Positions 26,675-35,953 are shown, numbered from the stretch's first letter. The stretch is DNA of 64,000 bases from Halobacterium salinarum DSM 3754 (GCF_008124605.1 NZ_VRYN01000001.1:422772-486771); one strand, 5' to 3'. The notes: generated by a model from the letters alone, not told the origin. A program made the numbers and translations.

Positions 26675-27219
26675 AGCGCGGCACGCGCGCGCTCGGGGTT
26701 GCGGTCTCGAACCGCGGTGACGGCGGTCACGCGACGGTCGGAGGGGCGGTGGTGCGCGCCTCTCGGGTCGTCGACGGCGTCTCGTTTTCGGCGTGCACGG
26801 TCGGCGGACTGGACAGCACCGCCGCCGTGAGTCGGTGTTACGAGCGCCTCAACCGCGAGGACGTCCAGTACGTGCTGCTCGCGGGGATCGCGCCCGCGTG
26901 GTTCAACGTCATCGACGTGCGGGCCGTCCACGAGCGCGTCGACCGTCCGGTGCTTGCGGTGTCCTTCGAGGAGAGCCCCGGGCTGGGAGAGCCGATCAAC
27001 CGCGAGTTCACGGGGCGCGAGCGCGACGCCCGGCTGGCGGTCTACGAGTCGCTGCCGGAGCGCACGCCGGTCACGGTGAACGACCACCGCGTGTTCGTGC
27101 GCAGCGTCGGCTGCGATCGGGCCGCTGCTGTGGTGCGCGCGTTCACGCCCGCGGGCGGCCGTCCCGAACCCCTGCGGGTTGCGCGGCTGGCGGCACGGGC
27201 CGGCGACGACTACGCTTAA
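26671..27219 (+). CDS. DUF99 family protein, endonuclease V-like fold
   Basis: 182 residues from a GTG start overlapping the previous stop. Characteristic segments are KRGTRALGVAVS, GGLDSTAAVSRCYERL, VLLAGIAPAWFNVID and FEESPGL. DUF99 proteins share the RNase H-like fold of endonuclease V, but whether they cut nucleic acid is not established. The uracil-DNA glycosylase gene follows 27 bp downstream on its own promoter, which hints at a link with DNA repair; that link is inference. Confidence 0.85.
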   Translation: MKRGTRALGVAVSNRGDGGHATVGGAVVRASRVVDGVSFSACTVGGLDSTAAVSRCYERLNREDVQYVLLAGIAPAWFNVIDVRAVHERVDRPVLAVSFEESPGLGEPINREFTGRERDARLAVYESLPERTPVTVNDHRVFVRSVGCDRAAAVVRAFTPAGGRPEPLRVARLAARAGDDYA

Positions 27220-27220
27220 C
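27214..27220 (+). promoter_or_regulatory. TATA box of the uracil-DNA glycosylase gene
   Basis: GCTTAAC overlaps the end of the DUF99 gene and lies 27-33 bp before the ATG at 27247, supporting that start over the internal ATG at 27277. Confidence 0.55.
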
Positions 27221-27246
27221 ACGGCGCGGGCCCGTCAGGTCAGGGC

Positions 27247-27858
27247 ATGGACGAGCCCAGCCAACGGGACGACACCATGGACGGGGCGGCTGTGACGGCG
27301 TGTTGCACGCGGTGTGACGCGCTCGTGGAGTCACGCAGTCAGGTCGTGAACGGCGACGGCCCCAGCGACGCCGACGTGTTGTTCATCGGGGAGGCGCCGG
27401 GCGCAACCGAGGACGACACCGGCGTGCCGTTCGTCGGGCGCAGCGGCGACGTTCTGGACGACGAGCTCGCGGCCGCCGGGCTCGCCCGTGAAGACGTCCG
27501 CATCACGAACTGCGTCCGGTGTCGGCCGCCGGACAACCGCGATCCGCACAGCGAGGAGCTCGCGAACTGTCGGTCACATCTCGTGGCCGAAGTCGACAGC
27601 GTCGACCCCGCGGTGATCGTGACGCTCGGCAAAGTCCCCAGCGAGCACGTCCTCGAACGGTCGGTCGCCGTCACCGGCGAGGCGGGCAGCGTCGAACGGG
27701 TGTCACTGGGCGGCACCACCCGGGATGTGGTGGTGTGTCTGCATCCGGCTGCAACCCTCTACGACGCGAGCCAGCGGCCGGCGTTCCGGGAGACAATCGA
27801 GCAGGCCGCGACGATGGCGGGCGCGGACGGCGGGCAGGCCCGGCTCGGCGACTACTGA
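27247..27858 (+). CDS. Uracil-DNA glycosylase, family 4 (Fe-S)
   Basis: 203 residues. Motif A GEAPGATEDDTGVPFVG and motif B HPAATLYD are present, and the four cluster cysteines are visible as Cys20 and Cys23 (CTRC) plus those in RCRPPDNRDP and ANCRSHL. The enzyme removes uracil formed by cytosine deamination, starting base excision repair. Family 4 is normally found in thermophiles and many archaea. Confidence 0.93.
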   Translation: MDEPSQRDDTMDGAAVTACCTRCDALVESRSQVVNGDGPSDADVLFIGEAPGATEDDTGVPFVGRSGDVLDDELAAAGLAREDVRITNCVRCRPPDNRDPHSEELANCRSHLVAEVDSVDPAVIVTLGKVPSEHVLERSVAVTGEAGSVERVSLGGTTRDVVVCLHPAATLYDASQRPAFRETIEQAATMAGADGGQARLGDY

Positions 27859-27861
27859 CCG

Positions 27862-28857
27862 TTACGTGAGCGCCTCCCGGGTTTTCGACGGGAACTGCTT
27901 GATCGTCCGCACGAACAGCCGGAGGACGCTCGTGCTCTCGTTGCCCCGGATGCGGGAGCGGATGCGCTGGCTGAGCATTTCGACTGACACCACCAGCACG
28001 AAGATGACGATGATGGTGGCCATCATGTTGTGCCAGCTGCGGGTCTGGCGCTGCAACATCAGGATCTCGCCGATCCCACCGGCGTTGATGAGGCCCATGG
28101 TGACCGCCACCCGCACGTTGATTTCGAGGATGTACATCGACCACGCGATGAACGGCCGCACCATCTGTGAGAGCATCCCGAAGAGGATGACCTGGGGCCG
28201 TGACGCGCCGGTCGACTCGACGCCCTCGATGGGGCCGTCCTCGACTTCTTCGAGGGCGTCCGTGAACAGCCGCCCGAGGTTCCCGATGGTGTCCGTGCCG
28301 ATGGCCAGCGTCGCCGTGAACGGGCTGAGACCGCCAAGCGGGATGAAGATGAGCGCCCACACGAGCGCGGGGATCGACCGGATCGAGCTCATCACGCCAC
28401 GGAACAGGAAGTTGAGCGGGAACGGCGTGACGCGCTCGCTGCCGAGCACGCCGAACGTCAGCGCCAGCGGCGCGCCGAGCACCGTGCCGGCGAACGCGAT
28501 GCCGAGCGTCTCAACCGCCGCAAGCGGAATCGAGGGGTTTTCGTGGGCCGCCAAAAACGAGTAATACTGGCCCACGTCGACGAACGGCACCACGCCGAAC
28601 AGCGAGGTCAGCGGGAAGAAGTCCCGAAGCGACCCGACGAACTGCGACCAGTACGCCGAGATTTCGAGCAGCGAGAAGTTGACCAGTTCCAGCGCAACCT
28701 CGAACAGCACGAGAAAGGCGATCAGGGCGAGCGCCCAGATGATGCGGTTTTTCGTTCGGTTGCGCTTGATCCGGTAGAGTCGCGCTTCGTATTTGTCGTC
28801 CGGGTCGACACCGAAGCCGAAGCGGGCCAACAGCCCCTCGTTGGGTTTCGTGCTCAT
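27862..28857 (-). CDS. phnE: Phosphonate/phosphate ABC transporter permease
   Basis: 331 residues with about six membrane helices and the EAA-like permease loop near TDALEEVEDGPIEG. Family length and RSIPALVWALIF match PhnE. Its ATG overlaps the phnC stop (ATGA). It is the last gene of phnD-phnC-phnE. Confidence 0.93.
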   Translation of the reverse strand: MSTKPNEGLLARFGFGVDPDDKYEARLYRIKRNRTKNRIIWALALIAFLVLFEVALELVNFSLLEISAYWSQFVGSLRDFFPLTSLFGVVPFVDVGQYYSFLAAHENPSIPLAAVETLGIAFAGTVLGAPLALTFGVLGSERVTPFPLNFLFRGVMSSIRSIPALVWALIFIPLGGLSPFTATLAIGTDTIGNLGRLFTDALEEVEDGPIEGVESTGASRPQVILFGMLSQMVRPFIAWSMYILEINVRVAVTMGLINAGGIGEILMLQRQTRSWHNMMATIIVIFVLVVSVEMLSQRIRSRIRGNESTSVLRLFVRTIKQFPSKTREALT

Positions 28858-29696
28858 GACAGATGTGGGTCGGATGCGGGTTGTTGGTCGGGGCCGCCGG
28901 CGGCGTCGGTCCCGCCGTCGCTGCTGGTCGTGGGGGCCACGTCAGCGTTGGCGTCGTCGCCGGTGCGGATGGCGTCGGTCTGGATGTTGCCGTAGATGTC
29001 GTCGATGACGTCGAACGTGAGGTCGTCGCGGTAGCCGTCGAAGATGACGCGGCCGTCTTTCATGCCGATGAATCGCTGGCCGAACTCGCGGGCCAGATTC
29101 ACCTGGTGGAGGCTCGCGAGCGTCGTGAGGTCGTGCTGGTCGGCGGCGTCCTTGATGTACCCCATGACTGATTCGGCGCTCGCCGGGTCGAGGCTGGCAA
29201 CGGGTTCGTCGGCGAGCAGCAGGTTCGGGTCCTGCACGAGCGCGCGCGAGATGCCGACGCGTTGTTGCTGGCCGCCGCTCATGCGGCCGGCGCGCTGTTC
29301 GGCGTCGTCGAGCAGGCCGACGGTGTCGAGCGCGCGGAGCGCGTCGAGTTTCTCCTCGCGGTCGTTCCACTGGAAGAGGCTGCGCACCAGCGAGGTGCGG
29401 TTGAGCGACCCCGAGAGGGCGTTCGTGTACGCCGTCATTTCTTCGATGATGTTGTGCTGTTGGAAGATCATCCCGACGTCGTCGCGCGGGCCGTTGACCG
29501 GCTCACCGTCGATCTTCACGGAGCCGGTGGTGGGTTCTGTGAGGCCGTTGAGACACCGGAGGAGCGTCGACTTCCCCGCTCCGGACTCGCCGAGGATGAC
29601 GACGAACTCGCCGTCGAGGATCTCGAAGGAAACGTCCTCGAGGGCGTCGACGTCGCCGTACGATTTGTGCAGGTTGGTGACCGTTATGTTGCTCAT
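28854..29696 (-). CDS. phnC: Phosphonate/phosphate ABC transporter ATP-binding protein
   Basis: 280 residues. Walker A GESGAGKST, the signature MSGGQQQRVGISRAL and Walker B LLLADEPVASLDP are intact, and the segment GMIFQQHNIIEEMTA is typical for PhnC. The C-terminal 40 residues are a low-complexity acidic tail. The gene lies 87 bp behind phnD and overlaps phnE. Confidence 0.94.
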   Translation of the reverse strand: MSNITVTNLHKSYGDVDALEDVSFEILDGEFVVILGESGAGKSTLLRCLNGLTEPTTGSVKIDGEPVNGPRDDVGMIFQQHNIIEEMTAYTNALSGSLNRTSLVRSLFQWNDREEKLDALRALDTVGLLDDAEQRAGRMSGGQQQRVGISRALVQDPNLLLADEPVASLDPASAESVMGYIKDAADQHDLTTLASLHQVNLAREFGQRFIGMKDGRVIFDGYRDDLTFDVIDDIYGNIQTDAIRTGDDANADVAPTTSSDGGTDAAGGPDQQPASDPHLS

Positions 29697-29783
29697 CTGT
29701 CTTGGGTGCCGTTGCCGGCGGTGGGTGCGTCGAAGGGAGTGATTCGATGCCTAAAACAACTCGGAATCACGGCTGCTGGCCGG

Positions 29784-30746
29784 CTAGTTCCCAAACTTGA
29801 GATTGAGCGTGTTCTTGACGTTCCGGATCGGCTCGTAGTCGTCGATGGTGGCCTCCGCGACGCCGGTGAACCAGAGTTCGTCGCTGGCGTTGCTGCCCTT
29901 GAGGTCGGACTCCGTGGCGTCGAGCAGCGCCGTCTGCACGTCGGAGCGAACGCTGCCCTCCCAGCTGCGGCGCGCGAGCAGCGGGGCGCGCGGGATCGGA
30001 TCGGAGGCAGCCAGCAACTGGAGCTCGGGGTCCTCGGTGCCGGCGGTGTCGGCGTCCGAGGAGATGTTCATGACCTGCTCGGGGAGCTGTGACTGCGGGA
30101 CGTGTGGGAGGGAGACGAACGCGCCGGTGCCGGCGGCCATGTACTCGTCGCGTTCGAGCAGCTGCTCGATGGCGGTGTTGTGGTCGTTGGACCATTTCCC
30201 GGTGAAGTCGGTGACCTCCCCCTCGGGAGCGTCGCCGACGTCGAGGCCGGCGTCGGCGAGCATCTGCAGCGGGAACAGGGAGCCGGACGTGGAGAGGCGG
30301 GCGCCGAAGACAACCGTTTCGTCCGCGAGATCCGACAGCGAGTCGATGGGGCTGTCGGGCTGGGTGGTGATCGTCGAGAAGTACCGCGATGCACCGTACG
30401 CAACGCGGATGCCGACGACGTCGGTGACGCTGGCGTTGTCGCCGACGACCGCGAGCGTCGGCGAGGCGTCGGCGATGTCGGCCTGGTCGTTCTCCAGGGC
30501 CTGCAGTACGGCCTGGTGGTCGGCGGCCACCTTGGGTTCGATCGACGCGCCGGTCTCGGATTCGAGGTAGTCGAAGACGCCGGCGTACTGTTCTTTGACG
30601 TTCACGTCGGATTCGGCCGGCGTCAGCACGAACCGGACGTCGGCGTCTTCGCCGCCGCCACCGAGGACTCCCAGGCAGCCCGAGAGGCCGCTGATCCCGA
30701 TGGTTCCGGCTGCGCCCGCGGTTTTGAGGAAGTTGCGTCGGTCCAT
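29784..30746 (-). CDS. phnD: Phosphonate/phosphate ABC transporter substrate-binding lipoprotein
   Basis: 320 residues. The N-terminus MDRRNFLKTAG with lipobox SGLSGC shows Tat export and lipid anchoring. The body has the type 2 periplasmic-binding-protein pattern of PhnD (FVLTPAESDVNVKEQY, and the ligand loop ARLSTSGSLFP). It captures phosphonate, phosphite or phosphate. It leads the operon and is preceded by an unusually AT-rich promoter. Confidence 0.93.
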   Translation of the reverse strand: MDRRNFLKTAGAAGTIGISGLSGCLGVLGGGGEDADVRFVLTPAESDVNVKEQYAGVFDYLESETGASIEPKVAADHQAVLQALENDQADIADASPTLAVVGDNASVTDVVGIRVAYGASRYFSTITTQPDSPIDSLSDLADETVVFGARLSTSGSLFPLQMLADAGLDVGDAPEGEVTDFTGKWSNDHNTAIEQLLERDEYMAAGTGAFVSLPHVPQSQLPEQVMNISSDADTAGTEDPELQLLAASDPIPRAPLLARRSWEGSVRSDVQTALLDATESDLKGSNASDELWFTGVAEATIDDYEPIRNVKNTLNLKFGN

Positions 30747-30766
30747 TGGTGTACGGGTTACAGTTC

Positions 30767-30774
30767 GATTATTG
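30767..30774 (-). promoter_or_regulatory. TATA box of the phnDCE operon
   Basis: CAATAATC on the minus strand, 21-28 bp before the phnD ATG. It sits in a run of about 45 AT-rich bases (30757-30802), which is rare in this window and may include binding sites for a phosphate-responsive regulator. Confidence 0.5.
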
Positions 30775-30897
30775 AATCAAAAAGGATTTTTCATTCTATT
30801 TGCGGAGACGGACCACAGCGGGCGTTTGCGCGTGCGTTGCGGCGGGCCACCGGTGGAGACGAAAAAGGCCTTTGGCGTCGGTGGCGAACGGACGGCC

Positions 30898-31554
30898 ATG
30901 GATACGACGGGCACCGGGCAGCGTGGGGCGTCGATCGTGGTCGTGGACTACGGCCTGGGGAACCTGCGGAGTGTCACGCGGGGGTTGGAGCGCGCGAGCG
31001 CCGACGTTTCGATCGTCGGGGACCCGGGCGCGTTGGACGACGCCGATGGCATCGTGTTGCCGGGGGTCGGCGCGTTCGGCGACGGCATGGAGAACGCCGG
31101 GCCGTTCCGGGACGCACTCACCGACGCGGCCGACGAGGGGCGGCCCCTGTTCGGCATCTGTCTGGGGATGCAGATGCTGTTGTCTTCGAGCGAGGAGGCC
31201 GACCACGAGGGCCAAGGCGACGCCAGGGGGCTGGACCTCATTCCGGGGAGGAACGTCCGGTTCACCGGCACGGTGAAAGTCCCGCATATGGGCTGGAACG
31301 AGCTCGCTGTCACTCGCGACCACCCGCTCGTGGGGGGCGTCGACGGCGAGTACGCCTACTTCGTGCACTCCTACTACGCCGCACCGGACGACCCCGGTCA
31401 CGTCGTCGCGGAGACCGACTACGGCGAGCGGTTCCCCGCGGTCGTCGCCAACGACGCCGGCAACGTCTTCGGGACGCAGTTCCACCCCGAGAAGTCCGGG
31501 GCAACCGGGCTGCGCATCCTCCGGAACTTCGTCGACTACTGCGCCGACCAGTAG
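30898..31554 (+). CDS. hisH: Imidazole glycerol phosphate synthase, glutaminase subunit
   Basis: 218 residues from the ATG at 30898. The class I amidotransferase nucleophile Cys88 is in FGICLGMQML and the His/Glu pair in FHPEKSG near residues 196-198. HisH frees ammonia from glutamine for HisF in histidine synthesis. No other his gene is in the window, so the pathway is dispersed as in other haloarchaea. The longer frame upstream is antisense to phnD. Confidence 0.96.
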   Translation: MDTTGTGQRGASIVVVDYGLGNLRSVTRGLERASADVSIVGDPGALDDADGIVLPGVGAFGDGMENAGPFRDALTDAADEGRPLFGICLGMQMLLSSSEEADHEGQGDARGLDLIPGRNVRFTGTVKVPHMGWNELAVTRDHPLVGGVDGEYAYFVHSYYAAPDDPGHVVAETDYGERFPAVVANDAGNVFGTQFHPEKSGATGLRILRNFVDYCADQ

Positions 31555-31641
31555 CCGACGCCGCGTCCTCGACGCGCCTCGGCGACGCGGCCGCCGTCTC
31601 TGACGGCGCGACTGCCAGCGGCCGAGCGCAAGCGCGGCGGC

Positions 31642-31995
31642 TCAGACGAACTCGCGGACGTCGCTGTAGAACATGTCGTGGTGGTCGACGGCGCCGACGC
31701 GGGCGGCGATGGCGGCGGCGAGGGCGTGCCAACAGGATTCGTCGGGGCCGAGGTTGTACCGGGCGTCCTGGCAGTTGCAGGCACCGCCTTCGATGATGTA
31801 CTCGTCGCCGTGGCCGACGACGACCGTGAAGTCGGTGTACTGTTTGACGCGGCCTTCGCTGGCGGCTTCGATGGCGCGGCGGCCGCGGTCGCCGTGCGCG
31901 TCGAGGATGCGACGCGTGATCTCGGGGGTGAGCGCCCCCGTCTCGGCGAGGGTCTCCTGCCAGCCGGTGCTGTTGGGGCCTCCGTCGTCGGGCAC
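31642..31995 (-). CDS. SWIM zinc-finger protein
   Basis: 117 residues from a GTG. The zinc motif CxCx12CxH is complete (Cys73, Cys75, Cys88, His90). Its N-terminal 50 residues are helical. SWIM domains bind DNA or proteins; the function of stand-alone haloarchaeal copies is unknown. A TATA box on the minus strand at 32019-32025 is 24-30 bp upstream, back-to-back with the Trm1 promoter. Confidence 0.85.
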   Translation of the reverse strand: MPDDGGPNSTGWQETLAETGALTPEITRRILDAHGDRGRRAIEAASEGRVKQYTDFTVVVGHGDEYIIEGGACNCQDARYNLGPDESCWHALAAAIAARVGAVDHHDMFYSDVREFV

Positions 31996-32018
31996 GTGCT
32001 GTGCTTAGGGGGCGGGCG

Positions 32019-32025
32019 GTTTAGC
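32019..32025 (-). promoter_or_regulatory. TATA box of the SWIM-protein gene
   Basis: GCTAAAC on the minus strand, 24-30 bp before the GTG at 31995. It supports the GTG start. Confidence 0.5.
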
Positions 32026-32086
32026 AGTTCGGTTGCGCGGGTGGCGAGTCCGGGTCGTTTTTGCCGTGTGGCCGCCGACGGAGCGT

Positions 32087-33202
32087 ATGGACGTATCTGA
32101 GGGGGGTGTGACGGTTTCGGTGCCGACCGCGTCGGGCGGCGGTGAGGGTGCCGCCGACGACGTGTTCTTCAACGCGACCCAGGAGTTGAACCGGGATCTG
32201 ACCGTGGCGACGCTGGCGGCGTTCCGGGAACGGGAGCCGCGGGCGGCGTCGTATTTGGACGCGATGACCGCCAGCGGCATCCGCGGCGTGCGGGCGGCGA
32301 ACGCGGGCTGGGACGTGACGATGGCGGACGTCGACGCCGACGCCGTCGAGTTGGCGACATCGAACCTGGCGCGCAACGGCCTGGACGGCGAGGTCGTCGC
32401 GCGGGACGCCAACAGCCTGCTGCACGACCACGACCGCGTGCTCGACGTGGTTGACATCGACCCGTTCGGGTCGCCGATGCCGTTCGCGGACGCGGCGTTC
32501 GCGAACGCGCGCAACCTCGTGTGTGTGACCGCGACGGACACCGCGCCGCTGTGTGGCGCGCATTTCGAGTCCGGCGTGCGGAAGTATTCGGCGACCCCCC
32601 GGAACACGAACTACCACGCGGAGATGGGGCTGCGGATCCTGCTGGGGGCGTTGGCGCGGACGGCGGCCCGGTATGACGTCGGCGTGACGCCGATCCTGAG
32701 CCACGTCAGCGACCACTACGTGCGGACGTACCTCGAACTGGATCACCGGGCGACCGACGCGAACGCGGCGGTCGAGCAGGTCGGGCACGTGTATCACTGC
32801 CAGCAGTGTCTGTCCCGCGACCACGAGTACGGCCTCGTGGCCGCCCCGCGGGCGGAGTGTCCACGGTGTGGCGGCCACCAGGTGTTGACCGCCGGGCCGC
32901 TGTGGCTCGGGCCGGCCCACGAGGAGGCGTTCGCGGCGAGCGTGCGCGAGCAGTTGACCCGGGAGATGGGGGAGGCCTCGCAGGCGTTCCACCTGCTGCA
33001 GACCATCGAGGGCGAGCTCCACGAGCCGACCCACTACGACCAACACCGGCTGTACAGCCAGTGGGGCGAGCCCGCGGTGGGGATGGCGGAATTCCTCGAT
33101 CAGTTGCGGGACGCGGGCTTGCGGGCGTCTCGGACGCATTTCGGCGGCACGACGTTCAAGACCGACGGCGGGCTCGCGGAGGTCGAGGCGGCGGTCCTGT
33201 AG
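32087..33202 (+). CDS. trm1: tRNA (guanine26-N2)-dimethyltransferase
   Basis: 371 residues. SAM-binding and catalytic segments are [16 protein letters not shown] and [11 protein letters not shown]; a zinc ribbon follows (CQQC about 245, CPRC about 266). Trm1 makes m2,2G26 in tRNA. The ATG at 32087 fits the family start, and a TTTTTG element lies about 25 bp upstream. Confidence 0.96.
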
Positions 33203-33217
33203 CGTGGCGGCATCGTT

Positions 33218-33658
33218 ATGACAGTTGGGGCGGTACTCAACGCCGTGCCGTCGGGACGAACTGACAACGAGAGCGACGAGGAGACGCGAGCACCGCCCTC
33301 GGAAGCGCCGGACGTAGCGGCCCTCGGAGCCGAGGTCGAGGCGCTCCGCGAGGACCTCGATGCCAAGACCGTCAGCCGAGCGGATCTTGAAGCCGAGCTG
33401 AAACAGTACGTGCGCGCCCGCCAGCGCCGCGGAAAAGCACGGGGATGGGGGCCGTATCTGGTGTTGTTGTACGGCACCGTGATGACGCTGGGGGCGTTCG
33501 TGTCCCTCTCCGGGGGGTGGGCGATCCTGGCGATGATCGTGGTGTGGCTCTCAACGCTGGGGCTGTACGCGCTGATGGTCGTGGTCGGCGTGGGTGCGAG
33601 CGCGCTGGGCGCGCCGGGCCGGCTGGTCGACCGCGTGCGGTCCTGGCGGGGGCCGTGA
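33218..33658 (+). CDS. Haloarchaeal membrane protein with coiled coil, unknown function
   Basis: 146 residues. An acidic N-terminus (20-45) leads to a coiled-coil stretch (about 45-70, ALREDLDAKTVSRADLEAEL) and two membrane helices (about 80-100 and 104-125). No family recognised with confidence. It starts 15 bp after trm1 and its stop overlaps the PAP2 start (GTGA), so the three genes may form one unit. A role as a small scaffold in the membrane is only a guess. Confidence 0.75.
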   Translation: MTVGAVLNAVPSGRTDNESDEETRAPPSEAPDVAALGAEVEALREDLDAKTVSRADLEAELKQYVRARQRRGKARGWGPYLVLLYGTVMTLGAFVSLSGGWAILAMIVVWLSTLGLYALMVVVGVGASALGAPGRLVDRVRSWRGP

Positions 33659-34482
33659 CGGGGCGGGGCGTCGGCGTCACCGACGCGATCGCGGGGAGCG
33701 TGCCGGACCCGCTGGTCGGCGCGGTCGTGGTGCTGACAACGCTCGGCAGTGGGTACGTCGTCGCAGGCGCACCGCCAGTGGCCGCCGTGCTCGGCGCGCG
33801 CGCTGGCGTGCTCGGGCGGCGTGACGGGGCGCGGTTGCTGGCCATGGTGGGCGTCGGACTGGCGGCCATCGTGCTCCTGAAAGGCATGTTCGCCGCGCCG
33901 CGGCCGCCCGCGTCGGTGGCCCACGTGACGGCCCACGGAACCGGCTTTCCGAGCGGGCACGCCATCGGGTCGGCCGTGCTGTACGGCGGGCTGGCGGCGC
34001 TGCTCGATGTCGGCGGGCGGCGACAGCGGTACGCGGCCGGCGCGGCGATGGTGGTGGTCGTGTCGGCAACGCGGCTCGCGCTGGGCGTCCATTACCTCGT
34101 GGACGTCGTGGCTGGGGCGGGCGTGGGCGTCGCAGTGGTGGGCGGAGTGCTGGCCGTGACGCGGCGGCGCGTCGGCTACGGGTTCGGACTGGCTGTGATA
34201 CTGGCTGCGGGGGCGGTCGCCGTGGCCGGGCCGACGACCGACGCCGTGGCGGCGCTCGGCGGGGCGGCCGGCGGGCTGGTGGGATGGCGGATCGTAGCCG
34301 CGCGTGGTGCAGTCGGACGCGCGGTTCGCCCGGTGGCTGGCGTGGGCGCAGTGGTCGCCGCCGGGGGTGTGGCCGCGGCGTCGGTCGGCGTGGGTGCCGG
34401 GGCGATACCGGTGTTCGGCGCGCACGCTGCCGCCGGCGCGGTGTTCGTCGGGCTACCCGCGGCTCAGAACTTCTCGAGGTAG
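33655..34482 (+). CDS. PAP2-family membrane phosphatase
   Basis: 275 residues from a GTG that overlaps the previous stop. The three PAP2 motifs are visible: [14 protein letters not shown] and [18 protein letters not shown]. About seven or eight helices are predicted. It probably removes phosphate from a lipid pyrophosphate such as a polyprenyl or dolichyl carrier; the substrate is not shown. Its last 19 bp overlap the convergent glutamine synthetase gene. Confidence 0.88.
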   Translation: MTGRGVGVTDAIAGSVPDPLVGAVVVLTTLGSGYVVAGAPPVAAVLGARAGVLGRRDGARLLAMVGVGLAAIVLLKGMFAAPRPPASVAHVTAHGTGFPSGHAIGSAVLYGGLAALLDVGGRRQRYAAGAAMVVVVSATRLALGVHYLVDVVAGAGVGVAVVGGVLAVTRRRVGYGFGLAVILAAGAVAVAGPTTDAVAALGGAAGGLVGWRIVAARGAVGRAVRPVAGVGAVVAAGGVAAASVGVGAGAIPVFGAHAAAGAVFVGLPAAQNFSR

Positions 34483-35828
34483 CGGTCGGTCTCCCACTCC
34501 GAAACGGACGCCTTGTACTCGGCGTACTCGTGGCGTTTGGCTTCCGCGAACTTCTCGCAGACGTGCTCGCCGAGCGCGTCCTGCATCACGGGGTCGGATT
34601 CCAGGGCCGTCACCGCGTCGCCGAGGTGGCCCGGGAGCGTGTCGATGCCGTAGGCGTCGCGTTTGTCCTCGTCGAACTCGTAGATGTCCTCGCGGACGGC
34701 GTCGCCGGGATCGGCGTCGGTGTCGATGCCGTCGAGACCGGCGGCGATGACGGCGGCGAGCGCGAGGTAGGGGTTACACGAGGGGTCCGGCGACCGGATC
34801 TCGAAGCGCGCGGAGACGCCAGCGGCGTCGGGCACGCGGATGAGCGCCGACCGGTTCACGCCGCTCCACGCGATGTAGACGGGCGCTTCGTAGCCCGGAA
34901 CGAGGCGCTTGTAGGAGTTCACCGTGGGGTTGGTGACGGCGGTGAACGCGGGGGCGTGTTCGAGCACGCCACCCATGAACTGGTAGGCCGTCTCCGAGAG
35001 GTTGAACTCGTCGTCGTTGTCGGCGAAGACGTTCTCGCCGTCCTCGTCGAACAGCGAGATGTGGCTGTGCATGCCCGAGCCGTTGATCTCGCCGATGGGC
35101 TTGGGCATGAACGTGGCGTGCACGTCGTGTTGTTCGGCGACGGCGCGCACGACCGCGCGGAACGTCGCGATGTTGTCGGCGGTGGTGAGCGCGTCGTCGT
35201 ACTTGAAGTTGATCTCGTGTTGGCCGCGCGCGACCTCGTGGTGGCTGGCTTCGATCTCGAAGCCCATCGCTTCGAGCGTGAAGATGATCTCGCGGCGGAT
35301 GTCCGACGCGAGGTCCTTCGGTGCGAGATCGAAGTAGCCGCCCTGGTCGTGGGCGGTCGTGGTCGCGTTCCCGTCGTCGTCCTTCTCGAAGAGGAAGAAC
35401 TCCGGCTCGGGGCCGATGCTGACGGAGTACCCCATGTCGTCGGCGCGCGCGAGCACGTTCTTCAGGACCTGCCGGGGACCGCCGGCGAAGGCGTTGCCCT
35501 CGCGGTCAACGACGTCACAGATGAGGCGGGCGCTGCCGCCGTCGCCGTTCGACCGCCACGGGAGCACGGCGAACGTCTCGGGGTCGGGGTCGAGTCGCAT
35601 GTCCGACTCCTGGATGCGCACGAACCCCTCGATCGAGGAGCCGTCGAAGTAGATCCCCTCGGTGAACGCCTTTTCGGCCTGGTGGGCCGGAATGGAGACG
35701 TTTTTGACTGTGCCGAGGATGTCGGTGAACTGGAGGCGGAGGAAGTCAATGCCCTGCGCCTCGATGTCGTCCAGTACGGCCCGCTCGTTGTCGGTGAGCG
35801 CGCTCGATGAAGAATCTCCGTTCGTCAT
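34464..35828 (-). CDS. glnA: Glutamine synthetase type I
   Basis: 454 residues. Signatures in order: [10 protein letters not shown], the ATP-binding region INGSGMHSH, and NRSALIRVP. It makes glutamine from glutamate, ammonia and ATP and is the entry of ammonium into metabolism. It is divergent from an Lrp gene across a 125-bp region, which suggests Lrp control; Lrp-type control of glnA has been reported for H. salinarum as I recall. Confidence 0.97.
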   Translation of the reverse strand: MTNGDSSSSALTDNERAVLDDIEAQGIDFLRLQFTDILGTVKNVSIPAHQAEKAFTEGIYFDGSSIEGFVRIQESDMRLDPDPETFAVLPWRSNGDGGSARLICDVVDREGNAFAGGPRQVLKNVLARADDMGYSVSIGPEPEFFLFEKDDDGNATTTAHDQGGYFDLAPKDLASDIRREIIFTLEAMGFEIEASHHEVARGQHEINFKYDDALTTADNIATFRAVVRAVAEQHDVHATFMPKPIGEINGSGMHSHISLFDEDGENVFADNDDEFNLSETAYQFMGGVLEHAPAFTAVTNPTVNSYKRLVPGYEAPVYIAWSGVNRSALIRVPDAAGVSARFEIRSPDPSCNPYLALAAVIAAGLDGIDTDADPGDAVREDIYEFDEDKRDAYGIDTLPGHLGDAVTALESDPVMQDALGEHVCEKFAEAKRHEYAEYKASVSEWETDRYLEKF

Positions 35829-35860
35829 TTCGATGTACGGTACGTGTTGTTCACTGCATG

Positions 35861-35868
35861 GATAAATG
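35861..35868 (-). promoter_or_regulatory. TATA box of glnA
   Basis: CATTTATC on the minus strand, 33-40 bp before the glnA ATG, giving a short leader of about ten bases. Confidence 0.55.
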
Positions 35869-35871
35869 AGT

Positions 35872-35896
35872 ATCGCTCGGTGTAAGTGATTGCGAT
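35872..35896. promoter_or_regulatory. Inverted repeat between the glnA and lrp promoters
   Basis: ATCGC (35872-35876) and GCGAT (35892-35896) are separated by 15 bp and sit between the two divergent TATA boxes. Lrp-type regulators bind spaced imperfect palindromes, so this is a candidate site for Lrp; chance occurrence is possible with 5-bp arms. Confidence 0.3.
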
Positions 35897-35922
35897 GCGA
35901 GACAGAATTGGACGTTCGTAAA

Positions 35923-35930
35923 CTTCTATA
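35923..35930 (+). promoter_or_regulatory. TATA box of lrp
   Basis: CTTCTATA lies 24-31 bp before the ATG at 35954 and supports that start over the in-frame ATG at 35933. Confidence 0.55.
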
Positions 35931-35953
35931 CGGTGGAGACGGTAGCCGGACGC

